From: an uncultured Croceitalea sp.
GTDB taxonomy: Bacteria > Bacteroidota > Bacteroidia > Flavobacteriales > Flavobacteriaceae
Length of the DNA stretch: 64,000 nucleotides
Assembly (NCBI GenBank): GCA_947499565.1
Contig: CANMOV010000003.1
Location: forward strand, 62,001-126,000
Direction of reading: 5' to 3'
Shown here: piece after piece, positions 44,849 through 53,542 of the stretch
How the letters are laid out: every line of letters starts with the position of its first letter
Position numbering within the stretch: the first letter of the stretch is position 1
Translations under genes and position numbers: made by a program
The notes under the pieces: generated by a model
Databases searched by the model: none
What the model saw: only the letters and a program-made list of their open reading frames with translations
What the model was told of the DNA's origin: nothing

Positions 44849-46873
44849 ATGAGGTGTCTTGGAAGAACAAAACATTTTAAACAATGTAAAAATAATTGCA
44901 AATTCATTTTTTGTACACTCCATAGAAAGCAGTGGTTTGCAATTGTATTCTTTTTATCTGCACTAGTTACTTTTTTATGGAATTCCATAAATCTTATAGA
45001 ATATTTTAAAAATGACGACAAAAGTTCAAAAATAACTGTTTCTAGTTTCAATCATCTTTTTAATTCCAACGACAGTACGTCCTTCAAAGTACTGATTACA
45101 CGTTTCGAAGATTATATTACTGACAACGATACTAAATGTATAGGACGTTCAATAGAAGATCGCATCGAAACAATTAACCTAAAAAATAATGACTCAATTA
45201 ACATATTAGTTAAATATGCTGATAGCATTTCTAATCCTAAAACTATTTATCAAGCGCGTGAAATTAGAAAAAACCATAATGCTGACTTAATTATATATGG
45301 CCTAGTAACAATTATAGATGATTCATGTAGTTTTAAAGATTTAAGGTTTCGAGCAAACTTTGATGAGACATTCATTTCTAATGTAAATCCAGCAGTTCAA
45401 ATTTCTTCAACAAAACATGATGCGGAAAAAAGTTCTGTTTCAAGCCCAAATCAAATATTAGATGGTGTTTTAGAAATAAATGACGTATTAATAGATAATT
45501 GGATTAAAGCTGTTACAGATTTAAAATATGGTAATCTAATCAATGCCTTATTAGTATTAGACGATAGGATATCAAGAATAACTGATTTAAACCTAAATAA
45601 AATAGAAAAGTCCAGACTTTATCGAGAAATAGGTAAATCTTATTTACAACTAAGGCATAACGAAATATCTGTGGGTTTTTTTAATGAGGCATTAAAATTG
45701 AATCCTAATGATACTATTTCTTATTACAAAAAGGGATTAGGTTTAAAAAGAGTAAAAAAATATATAGAAGCAATAGAAGCATGTAACAAAGCAATTTATC
45801 TAGATTCTATATGTGCACCAGCCCATTATGTGCGAGGCATGGCGTATGAGCATTTAGATAATTACACAATTGCAATAAGAGACATACAAAAAGCTATAGA
45901 AATAGACTCAATAACTGCCAAATATCCAATATATCTAGGTTACACTTATTCCAGAATTAACAACTATCCAAAAGCCCTGAAATACTTTAACAGGGCAGTA
46001 AAAATAGACTCAACTAATTTTGAAGCACATTTTTATAGAGGTATTACTTACAGAAAAAGCAAAAATACTGAAAAGGCCATGGCAGATTTTAACAAGGCTA
46101 TTTCAATAGATTCTATGGATGCATCAGTTTATAATAGTCGTGGTATCCTTTTCAAAAATTTAAAAAAATATGATGAATCTCTTAATGATTACAATAAAGC
46201 AATTTTATATTCTAAAAAGAAGTCCAAGTTTTGCTCTCAAGCATATTTCAATCGAGGATATTTATACATTTTATTAAAAAAGTACGGATATGCTATTGAG
46301 GACCTAAAGAATTATAATAATTCATATCCTGAGGATATTGATGGGCTATATTATTATGGACTTGCATTATACAGACAAAAAAGATACGCCGAAGCAAAAA
46401 ATAAATTTAAAAAAGCTTCCGAAATAAATCACTCTGAATATGAAAGCTTTTTTTATACTAAGGCTCAATCATATTATTATCTGAATGAATATGAAAAAGC
46501 CATTAAATATTACGATTCTGCTATTTCAAAAGATTCAACCAGTGCAGTCCTTTATAGATTAAGAGCTGATACAAATAAAAAAAATGGAAGAACAGATTTA
46601 GCCCTAAAAGACTTTAACACATCAATAAAGATTGACTCCACAAATGCAAATGCATACAATAGCAGAGGTTCTATTTATTTAAAATCATTGGAATTAAACA
46701 TGTCCATTAGTGATTTTAAAAATGCAATAAAAATTGATTCCTCTTTTAGTTATGGGTATCTAAATTTGTTTTTTGCTTACAGTATAAAATATTCGTATAT
46801 AATCGTAATTATTGGAATGGTGGTTTTGGCGTATTATAGAAAGAAAATTCTTAAAATAACTTTTCGCAAATAA
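44849..46873 (+). CDS. TPR membrane protein with Cys/His N-terminal motif
   Basis: 674 residues. The first 25 hold a zinc-finger-like pattern Cys3, Cys13, Cys22, His25 (CLGRTKHFKQC, FCTLH), similar to short DUF5763-type motifs. A membrane helix follows (about 31-50). Residues about 70-190 (FKVLITRFEDYI to ADLIIYGLVT) resemble the TolB-N/CsgG-like fold found in Bacteroidota sensors. About eleven TPR units fill 230-640, with frequent AI.IDS..A..Y. A second helix at about 645-662 precedes a basic tail. A membrane signalling or scaffold role is inferred. Its AAA/ATA-rich codon use and high Lys content differ from its neighbours. Confidence 0.75.
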   Translation: MRCLGRTKHFKQCKNNCKFIFCTLHRKQWFAIVFFLSALVTFLWNSINLIEYFKNDDKSSKITVSSFNHLFNSNDSTSFKVLITRFEDYITDNDTKCIGRSIEDRIETINLKNNDSINILVKYADSISNPKTIYQAREIRKNHNADLIIYGLVTIIDDSCSFKDLRFRANFDETFISNVNPAVQISSTKHDAEKSSVSSPNQILDGVLEINDVLIDNWIKAVTDLKYGNLINALLVLDDRISRITDLNLNKIEKSRLYREIGKSYLQLRHNEISVGFFNEALKLNPNDTISYYKKGLGLKRVKKYIEAIEACNKAIYLDSICAPAHYVRGMAYEHLDNYTIAIRDIQKAIEIDSITAKYPIYLGYTYSRINNYPKALKYFNRAVKIDSTNFEAHFYRGITYRKSKNTEKAMADFNKAISIDSMDASVYNSRGILFKNLKKYDESLNDYNKAILYSKKKSKFCSQAYFNRGYLYILLKKYGYAIEDLKNYNNSYPEDIDGLYYYGLALYRQKRYAEAKNKFKKASEINHSEYESFFYTKAQSYYYLNEYEKAIKYYDSAISKDSTSAVLYRLRADTNKKNGRTDLALKDFNTSIKIDSTNANAYNSRGSIYLKSLELNMSISDFKNAIKIDSSFSYGYLNLFFAYSIKYSYIIVIIGMVVLAYYRKKILKITFRK

Positions 46874-46875
46874 TT

Positions 46876-47736
46876 TTACTTTATCATCCCCAAGTTAATG
46901 ATTTCCTGAGAAGTTAGATTACGCCAGTGCCCTCGTGGCAAATCCTTTTTGGTAAGACCAGCAAAAACAACGCGGTCCAATTTGGTTACTTTATATTCTA
47001 AATGCTCAAAAATTCGCCGTACAATTCTATTACGTCCAGAATGGATTTCTATTCCCACTTCTTTTTTTGTACTCCCTTGAATGTAGGCCGCTTCATCTAC
47101 TTGTACTGGACCATCCTCTAATTCTAGTCCTCCTTGTATTTTCTTAAGATCGGCTGCTGTCACATTTTTGTCCAGAACTACATGGTAGATTTTACGTACA
47201 CCAAACTTAGGGTGCGTTAACTTCTTCGTCATGTCTCCATCATTGGTAAACAACAATAGTCCCGTTGTATTTCGGTCCAAACGCCCTACTGGAAATAAGC
47301 GATTATTGGTAGAGTTAGAGATAAGTTCCATTACGGTTCTTCTCCCTTTTTCATCATTGGTTGTAGTAATAAAACCTTTAGGCTTATTTAGGAGTATGTA
47401 CTCTTTCTTTTCAGGGTTTAAACGTCTACCATCATAACGTACATCATCAGTAGATTTTACTTTGTAACCCATCTCAGATACTACCTTACCATTAACAGTT
47501 ACACTTCCTGCGGCTATATAAGTATCTGCTTCTCTACGGGAACAAACTCCAGCGTTAGCAATATACTTATTTAACCGAATCTCATCTGGATTGGTATTTG
47601 TTTTTGGAGGTGCTTTCCTTTTATTAGGCGGAGTATTTTTAGAAAAGTTTTTCTTTTTTCTGAACCCTCCAGTTGGTCGGTTCTTATTGCTATCGGAATT
47701 GGCTTTGCGATTACCCTTATAGTCTGATTTCGCCAT
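46876..47736 (-). CDS. rluB: 23S rRNA pseudouridine synthase (RluB/RsuA family)
   Basis: 286 residues. A basic, low-complexity N-terminal tail of about 50 residues precedes an S4 RNA-binding domain (RLNKYIANAGVCSRREADTY) and the synthase domain with the catalytic Asp in VGRLDRNTTGLLLFTNDG. LRRIF-type motif appears as GRNRIVRRIFEHL. Modifies U to pseudouridine in the large-subunit rRNA helix 80 region. Convergent with the TPR gene, two bases apart. The basic tail is a flavobacterial feature. Confidence 0.94.
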   Translation of the reverse strand: MAKSDYKGNRKANSDSNKNRPTGGFRKKKNFSKNTPPNKRKAPPKTNTNPDEIRLNKYIANAGVCSRREADTYIAAGSVTVNGKVVSEMGYKVKSTDDVRYDGRRLNPEKKEYILLNKPKGFITTTNDEKGRRTVMELISNSTNNRLFPVGRLDRNTTGLLLFTNDGDMTKKLTHPKFGVRKIYHVVLDKNVTAADLKKIQGGLELEDGPVQVDEAAYIQGSTKKEVGIEIHSGRNRIVRRIFEHLEYKVTKLDRVVFAGLTKKDLPRGHWRNLTSQEIINLGMIK

Positions 47737-47772
47737 CAGTCATTTAGTTTTTGCAAATGTAGGTTTTTAGTT

Positions 47773-47850
47773 TTGTCATTCCAGTCTTAAAATGAAATCA
47801 GTTGTTATCGTAGATTATTGATTTCCCTTCGATTGCACTCAGAATGACAA
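47773..47850. repeat. REP-like intergenic element
   Basis: TTGTCATTC (47773-47781) and GAATGACAA (47842-47850) are exact inverted repeats bounding 60 bases, and the right arm continues as CTTCGATTGCACTCAGAATG, the common Bacteroidota repeat core (CTTCGACTGCGCTCAGAATGAC in its usual form). No coding potential was seen within. Confidence 0.7.
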
Positions 47851-47853
47851 TAA

Positions 47854-48357
47854 TTAATCGTCAAAAATCAATCCATTCTCATAATCAAAAGCTTCTTTTT
47901 CTTTATCAGATAAGGATTCTCTAATTACTCTTATGGTGTACCCTCCTCTTACAACTCCATCATCAAAATACATCCAATCACTTATTCTTTCTTTATTGAT
48001 TTTAATAGTATCACCTAATTTTACTTTAGTAGTATATACAGGCACATTATTCACAACACCTGAGAGCTCTTCATTTTCAATAATAATATTTCCAACCCAA
48101 ATATGTTCATCGTTTTCCAAAGCACTAAATTTTTGCTTTACTGCAAAATATTCATGTTTAGGATTATCACGCTCTAAAGCTTCAATAAATAAGTGTAAAT
48201 TACTTCTGGCCATTTTCATTGCCTCATTCATATCATTATTAGATTCAGATACACTGAATACATCTGGTTCCCCGTCTCTTTCAGTTTTTGATTCAACTAG
48301 CTGTTTGCAAGAACAAGCAACCATAAAAAGTAACAGGACACTTATTTTTAATTTCAT
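47854..48357 (-). CDS. DUF2314 lipoprotein
   Basis: 167 residues from the ATG at 48357, which starts a lipoprotein signal (MKLKISVLLLFMVACSC). The DUF2314 domain fills the second half: FAVKQKFSALENDEHIWVGN, VNNVPVYTTKVKLGDTI, ISDWMYFDDGVVRGGYTIRVIRE. The family occurs widely as single-domain proteins with no known activity. It lies just downstream of a nitrilase on the same strand, whose stop at 48362 is four bases from this start. Confidence 0.85.
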   Translation of the reverse strand: MKLKISVLLLFMVACSCKQLVESKTERDGEPDVFSVSESNNDMNEAMKMARSNLHLFIEALERDNPKHEYFAVKQKFSALENDEHIWVGNIIIENEELSGVVNNVPVYTTKVKLGDTIKINKERISDWMYFDDGVVRGGYTIRVIRESLSDKEKEAFDYENGLIFDD

Positions 48358-48361
48358 ATAC

Positions 48362-49312
48362 TTAATCCTCAAACGCAACAGTAGATTGTCTTTCGCGATT
48401 CACTATCAGCTTGGTAACGTCTGGTCTTGAGTAATGACCAACAGCATCAAAATTTTGTCGTTCTTCGTAAACCCTATTAAAATCTAGTGTATGGTAAATT
48501 AGCCCTTCTTTGTTTACTACTGGTTCTACCAACCATTCCCCATCTGGACCCGCAATACAAGAACCCCCATTGCCTAAAACCTCAGGTGCTTTTTCTAGAA
48601 TTTTATCTAAATGTGGTGTGGTGTCTGGAAAATCATTTTTGGACATCATGGAAGAAACAGAAATCACATAGCTACGAGATTCCCTAGCTATAAATCTTGT
48701 AATATCTTTTGTATTATTTAGATTTCCAGGCCAAACTGCTACGTGAAGATTTTCTCCCTGTCCATAAAGCGCTGTTCTTGGCAAAGGCATCCAGTTTTCC
48801 CAACAGTTGAGACCACCAACCGTAAACTGTTTTAATGGATGAACTTTAAGTCCATTTCCATCTCCAGGTGCCCAGGTTAATCGCTCATCATAGGTTGGTT
48901 GTAGTTTCCGGTGAACTGATTTTATTTCTCCCAACTGATTTATATAGACCAAAGAGCAGTATAAACTATGGCCTCCCCTATCTTTGGCCCTTTCCATAAT
49001 ACCCAAGTAAACCGCAATGGAATAGTTTTTTGCCAGCTTGCAAATTGTATCTAATTCATTTTCTTCTATCTGGATAGAATTTCGCACGTAATGCGCATGG
49101 AGCTCCTTATTCACTTTTAAATCCCATGCTGCACCTTCCGTATATGCTAACCAAAAAGGATAACCGGGTAGTAAGGCTTCACCAAATACAACCAGTTCAC
49201 TTCCATTTTCAGCAGCTTCAATTAGTGTAGTTTCAATTTTTGCTATAGTTGCTTTTTTATCCAACCAAACTGGAGCGATTTGAGCAAGGGCAACATTGAG
49301 TAAGTTTTCCAT
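48362..49312 (-). CDS. nitrilase
   Basis: 316 residues, nitrilase branch of the carbon-nitrogen hydrolases. The catalytic triad is Glu45 (VVFGEALLPGYPFW), Lys136 (HRKLQPTYDERL) and Cys170 in GGLNCWENWMP; the CWENxMP form is that of true nitrilases, which convert nitriles to acids and ammonia. The WLAYTEG segment is also typical. The natural substrate is unknown. It overlaps the UbiA gene upstream by one base, so it is co-transcribed with prenyl-lipid genes. Confidence 0.92.
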   Translation of the reverse strand: MENLLNVALAQIAPVWLDKKATIAKIETTLIEAAENGSELVVFGEALLPGYPFWLAYTEGAAWDLKVNKELHAHYVRNSIQIEENELDTICKLAKNYSIAVYLGIMERAKDRGGHSLYCSLVYINQLGEIKSVHRKLQPTYDERLTWAPGDGNGLKVHPLKQFTVGGLNCWENWMPLPRTALYGQGENLHVAVWPGNLNNTKDITRFIARESRSYVISVSSMMSKNDFPDTTPHLDKILEKAPEVLGNGGSCIAGPDGEWLVEPVVNKEGLIYHTLDFNRVYEERQNFDAVGHYSRPDVTKLIVNRERQSTVAFED

Positions 49313-50217
49313 TATAAAATTCGATTTAAAACCAAATTCACATCAATCAAAAGAATACTAAAAACTCCTGAAATGATAATCAATTTTAAAATATTGTGAA
49401 GCCAAACATAGTCCTTTTTAGTTTCAGCTTTCCATAACAAAAACATAAAAAGTACAAGTAAAATGATACTAACTACAAAATAAATAAACATATATCCCAC
49501 ATCAAACTCGTTAATTAGTAACCAAGCCGGAATTAGGGTAAGTACTATTAATAAGCCAATTACTATTTTAGAAAGCTTAGCTCCATATACAATAGGCGTA
49601 GTTTTATAATTCTGTGCCAAATCGCCAGCCATATTTTCTAAGTCTTTTATGATTTCGCGAGCTAAAATGAGTAAAAACAAGAAAAGAGCGTGTACAAAAA
49701 TTACTGTTTCAAAATTCCTATAGTACACAAAAACCACAAAGAAAGGAGCTATCGCCAGTGTGGCTGAAATAATATTTCCCAAAAATGGGATTCGTTTTAA
49801 TTTGTGCGAATACAACCATATTCCAAATATATAGGCTGAAAAGAATAGTACCGCTCTAAAGGAAATGTAGCTTGCTAAGAAAACAGCTAAAAAGTTTAAT
49901 ATAAAATAAGTGGTTAGTTTAAAGCGCTGGCTCACCAAACGGTCTAACATACTTTTGGTTGGCTTGTTAATTAAATCTTTCTCTGCATCATAAAAGTTAT
50001 TTATAATGTACCCAGCGGCTATAACTAAAGCAGAAGCAGTAACAATTAAAAAAAGATTGATGTCAAAAACTACTTCTCTTAATGGAAGATTAGGCGAAAG
50101 AATATAAATAGAAGCTAAATACTGTGCTAAGGTTATCATTAGAATATTATAACCACGAACTACAGAGAATAGACTCAACAACTTATAAAGCAGGAGTCTG
50201 TTTCTTCTACTAAGCAT
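49312..50217 (-). CDS. UbiA-family prenyltransferase (digeranylgeranylglyceryl-phosphate synthase-like)
   Basis: 301 residues, about eight or nine membrane helices. The first aspartate-rich motif is NNFYDAEKDLINKP, the second IKDLENMAGDLAQNYKTTP; both hold Mg-diphosphate in UbiA enzymes. Bacteroidota homologues are usually annotated as geranylgeranylglycerol-phosphate geranylgeranyltransferase, and its position after a GHMP kinase and mvaD fits isoprenoid use. Quinone prenylation is the alternative. Stop overlaps the nitrilase start; ten bases to the kinase gene upstream. Confidence 0.85.
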   Translation of the reverse strand: MLSRRNRLLLYKLLSLFSVVRGYNILMITLAQYLASIYILSPNLPLREVVFDINLFLIVTASALVIAAGYIINNFYDAEKDLINKPTKSMLDRLVSQRFKLTTYFILNFLAVFLASYISFRAVLFFSAYIFGIWLYSHKLKRIPFLGNIISATLAIAPFFVVFVYYRNFETVIFVHALFLFLLILAREIIKDLENMAGDLAQNYKTTPIVYGAKLSKIVIGLLIVLTLIPAWLLINEFDVGYMFIYFVVSIILLVLFMFLLWKAETKKDYVWLHNILKLIIISGVFSILLIDVNLVLNRIL

Positions 50218-50227
50218 TAGAAATTTT

Positions 50228-51160
50228 CTAGAAATTGTAAACGACCTCTAATTTATGGCCTTGTAGCGATTTTTTAGCTTTATCAATATCTTCTGTAAAG
50301 CCTAAAATATAACCACCACCACCTGAACCACAAAGTTTTAAGTAGTAGTCGTTAGTTTCGATACCTTTCTTCCAAAGGGTATGAAATTGCTTCGGAATCA
50401 TTGGTTTAAAGTTATCTAAGACTACATGAGATAACTGCTTAACATGACCAAATAGCGATTTAATATCACCATTCAAGAAATGTTCAACACAAGCATCGGT
50501 ATGCTTAATAAATTTGTCTTTTAGCATATTACGAAACCCTTCTTGCTTCATTTGCTCCATAAAAATCTGAACCATTGGCGCAGTTTCCCCTGTCATACCA
50601 CTATCTAATAAGAAAACTGCTCCTTTACCTTCTTTATTCTGGCTTGGAAGACTCGTTGACTCTATATTATCGTGGGAATTAATAAGGATAGGTAAGCTTA
50701 AATAACTATTTAATGGATCCAAACCTGAGCTTTTTCCATGGAAAAAAGATTCCATCTTTCCAAAAATAGTCTTCAGTTTTAATAGCTTCTCACGAGTTAA
50801 GTTCTCAAGAACTGTAATTTTATCAGAAGCATATTTGTCATAAATAGCAGCAACCAAAGCTCCGCTACTTCCAATACCGTAACCTTGAGGAATGGAACTA
50901 TCAAAATACATTCCTTCTTCTATATCTTTTTGAAGCGCAACAATATCAAACTGTACCAAGTCTTCACTTTGTATTTCTGCTAAATGGTTCGCAAAATTCT
51001 TCAAACTACTGTTAGAATCCTTTGCCTCCCTAGAAAGTTGAGAATCGGTTTTTAATGCACCTTTAAAAAAGTTATAAGGAATAGAAAGTCCCTTAGAATC
51101 TTTAATGATACCATACTCTCCAAAAAGAAGAATTTTAGAATAAAAAAGAGGTCCTTTCAT
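50228..51160 (-). CDS. GYDIA-type GHMP kinase, probable mevalonate-pathway kinase
   Basis: 310 residues. GHMP motifs: KILLFGEYGII near the N-terminus, PQGYGIGSSGALVAAI (ATP loop, about 90-105) and CGSGGGGYILGF near the C-terminus. ESFFHGKSSGLDPLNSYL is the substrate region and carries the catalytic Asp. In Bacteroidota this family fills the place of mevalonate kinase or phosphomevalonate kinase; which one cannot be decided from sequence alone. It is next to mvaD in the same direction. Confidence 0.88.
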   Translation of the reverse strand: MKGPLFYSKILLFGEYGIIKDSKGLSIPYNFFKGALKTDSQLSREAKDSNSSLKNFANHLAEIQSEDLVQFDIVALQKDIEEGMYFDSSIPQGYGIGSSGALVAAIYDKYASDKITVLENLTREKLLKLKTIFGKMESFFHGKSSGLDPLNSYLSLPILINSHDNIESTSLPSQNKEGKGAVFLLDSGMTGETAPMVQIFMEQMKQEGFRNMLKDKFIKHTDACVEHFLNGDIKSLFGHVKQLSHVVLDNFKPMIPKQFHTLWKKGIETNDYYLKLCGSGGGGYILGFTEDIDKAKKSLQGHKLEVVYNF

Positions 51161-51269
51161 TTGTATTGTTGAAACTTTATAATTTAAAGATAAACATTAT
51201 TGGTAGTGAATTCAAAATACCTTCGTTCTAATTCCATTTTTCACTCCTGAATAACGCTATTTTCTACAA

Positions 51270-52370
51270 CTAATTGTTGTTTTTAATTCGCATTTCTTTA
51301 GCGCCATTGCCAATTCGGTCGCAAATATAATGTCCATTTTCGCAGAACACAACTAATTCATCTTGAATAAATTGAAAGACTTCTTGCTTTTCTGACTCTG
51401 GATACAAAACATGAACATTAGCCCCTGCATCCAAGGTAAAACAAACATGAGTTTTAGATTTTTGACGAAACTCCCATATTCTATTAATAATTTCCAAAGT
51501 ATTGGGCTTCATTAACATAAAATATGGCAAACTAGTCATCATCATTGCATGCAGCGTTAATGCTTCACTTTCAACAACTTCTACGAAATTATCTAGATTT
51601 CCTTCCTCAAAAATAGTTTTTAATCTATCTAAGTTTAGGTGGGCTTGTGCAAAACGTTGTTCGGCAAAAGGATGGTTGTGCATTAAATCGTGTCCAACAG
51701 TACTACTAACCGTTTTTTGACCTTTGTGAACTAATAAAATAGTATCATGATAGTTCTTAAATACAGGATGAACCTTAAAGGGATATTTAACTCCGAATAA
51801 GTTAGAACTTTCCGAAATGGCATCATAATTCCCCCATTGTATTAAATCCCCTTGAATACTCCTACAAGCGCTACCAGAGCCTAAACGCGACAAAAACGAA
51901 GCTTTCTTTTTAAAATAACTGTCTTCCAAAGAAGGATTTATCCTTTTTTCTATGGTCATTAGACAAAGCGCTAAGGCAGCCATACCACTAGCCGAAGAGG
52001 CAATTCCACTACTATGCGGGAAGGAATTTGATGTTTTAATCGTAAAATGATATTCTTTTAGAAAAGGAACATATTTTTCAATTCGCTCAAAAAAGGTGTT
52101 TATTTTAGGTTTAAAATCTTCCTTAGGTTTTCCTTCAAAAAAAAGGTCAAAAGAAAACGTATTTGACTTCTCGCTTAGCTTAGAAAAATCTAATGAAGTT
52201 GTTGTAGCACAAGCATCCAAAGTAAAACTAATTGAAGGATTGGCAGGTATCTGATTTGGTTTTTTACCCCAATATTTTACTAATGCAATATTGCTAGGAG
52301 CTTTCCATGCCACCACACCTGATTCAGGATATTCAAAATCACCATTTAGAACAAAATCACGCTCGGTCAT
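51270..52370 (-). CDS. mvaD: diphosphomevalonate decarboxylase
   Basis: 366 residues. APSNIALVKYWGKKPNQIPANPSIS is the MvaD N-terminal signature; SFPHSSGIASSASGMAALAL the ATP loop and FLSRLGSGSACRS the active-site loop with Ser/Asp region. FTLDAGANVHVLYP closes the family. Makes isopentenyl diphosphate with ATP and release of CO2. Together with the GHMP kinase it shows that this organism uses the mevalonate rather than the MEP route. Confidence 0.94.
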   Translation of the reverse strand: MTERDFVLNGDFEYPESGVVAWKAPSNIALVKYWGKKPNQIPANPSISFTLDACATTTSLDFSKLSEKSNTFSFDLFFEGKPKEDFKPKINTFFERIEKYVPFLKEYHFTIKTSNSFPHSSGIASSASGMAALALCLMTIEKRINPSLEDSYFKKKASFLSRLGSGSACRSIQGDLIQWGNYDAISESSNLFGVKYPFKVHPVFKNYHDTILLVHKGQKTVSSTVGHDLMHNHPFAEQRFAQAHLNLDRLKTIFEEGNLDNFVEVVESEALTLHAMMMTSLPYFMLMKPNTLEIINRIWEFRQKSKTHVCFTLDAGANVHVLYPESEKQEVFQFIQDELVVFCENGHYICDRIGNGAKEMRIKNNN

Positions 52371-52386
52371 TCCAACAAATTTTTGG

Positions 52387-52394
52387 CAAAGATA
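52387..52394 (-). promoter_or_regulatory. -7 promoter element upstream of mvaD
   Basis: On the minus strand this reads TATCTTTG, an exact TAnnTTTG, 17 bases before the mvaD start codon. A clear TTG at the -33 distance is not seen. Confidence 0.4.
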
Positions 52395-52461
52395 ACAATG
52401 CGTTTTTGACTACTTCATTTGCTAAAAATAAATTGTTATTTTAGTATGAATAGCACTGCCC

Positions 52462-52935
52462 ATGCAAAGAAAGCTTCTTAAAATAATAATAACCGTTGCT
52501 ATCTGCCTGCTTATTGGTTTTCTATCAAGTTTTGCCACGCAAAGCTCGGTGAACGATTGGTATCTAACGCTTAATAAACCCAGTTTTAACCCTCCTAATT
52601 CGATTTTTGCCCCCGTTTGGGGTATTCTTTATCTGATGATGGGTATTGCTGCAGGTGTTGTATGGGGAAAAGGATTTCACCATATATGGGTTAAAACTGC
52701 TTTATATCATTTTGGCTTTCAATTGCTTTTAAACGCATTATGGAGCATGGTTTTCTTTGGTTTAAAAAATATTCTTGCTGCACTTTTTATAATTCTTGCC
52801 TTAATCGTTGCAATAGTGTTAACCATAAAATGGTTTAAAGTGGTGAGTAAAAAAGCAGCAATACTAATGATACCATATTTGCTTTGGGTTTGCTTTGCTG
52901 CAGTACTTAACTACAAAATTTGGGAATTAAACTAG
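52462..52935 (+). CDS. TspO/MBR family protein
   Basis: 157 residues and five membrane helices. Family features are complete: WYLTLNKPSFNPPNSIFAPVWG in the first loop, ALWSMVFFG in helix 3, and the C-terminal PYLLWVCFAAVLNYKIWELN. TspO binds tetrapyrroles and is linked to oxidative or light-dependent regulation. Divergent from mvaD by 91 bases; convergent with DUF1697, overlapping it by four bases at the stop codons. Confidence 0.93.
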   Translation: MQRKLLKIIITVAICLLIGFLSSFATQSSVNDWYLTLNKPSFNPPNSIFAPVWGILYLMMGIAAGVVWGKGFHHIWVKTALYHFGFQLLLNALWSMVFFGLKNILAALFIILALIVAIVLTIKWFKVVSKKAAILMIPYLLWVCFAAVLNYKIWELN

Positions 52936-53462
52936 CTAGCTAGTTCAATCATTTTTTTCATTGTTCTTAAATTTCTTGTGGTTGCCGTTACTTTTAATTT
53001 GCGCTCAATAAGGTTATTGTTTAATTTGGCATTACCAGCTCCTTTTCTACAATTTAAATAGACACATTTTCCAATAAGTTCAAAGTCTTCATTTTGAAAT
53101 TCAAGAGCATTAAACTCCCTTGCCAATTCTTCATCTGGAAACTCATGCAACATTGCAAAATATAGGTTTTTTTCCTCCGCTTCTTTAAAAGGAATGGCTT
53201 CTAAAACTTCAGAAAGCACTCTTGCACTTAAAATTAGTATGGGTACTTCATAACCGAAATCCTTTAAAATCACATTATAAATGTTCTTTTGAAGAAGAGC
53301 TAAATCAGTACTTTCAGATAGGATAACAAGATTTCCGCTTTGTATATAGGTCTGCACATTTTTAAAGCCGGCTTTTTCTAAACTAGTCCTTAAATCTGCC
53401 ATCTTTATTTTTTTCTGTCCACCAACGTTAATACCTCTCAAAAAAGCGATATAAATATTCAT
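52932..53462 (-). CDS. DUF1697 protein
   Basis: 176 residues, one DUF1697 domain: YIAFLRGINVGGQKKIKMADLR at the start and VQTYIQSGNLVI, both hallmarks. The C-terminal LNNNLIERKLKVTATTRNLRTM completes it. The domain is cytoplasmic and widespread but its function is unknown. It stands alone between TspO and glpK, sharing an 80-base upstream gap with the divergent glpK. Confidence 0.9.
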   Translation of the reverse strand: MNIYIAFLRGINVGGQKKIKMADLRTSLEKAGFKNVQTYIQSGNLVILSESTDLALLQKNIYNVILKDFGYEVPILILSARVLSEVLEAIPFKEAEEKNLYFAMLHEFPDEELAREFNALEFQNEDFELIGKCVYLNCRKGAGNAKLNNNLIERKLKVTATTRNLRTMKKMIELAS

Positions 53463-53542
53463 TTTACGTTTAAATTTTTACTTCAAATTAGTTAAATCTA
53501 CTACAATTATTTTTAGTAATTTCCGTGAATTAAATCCTTACA

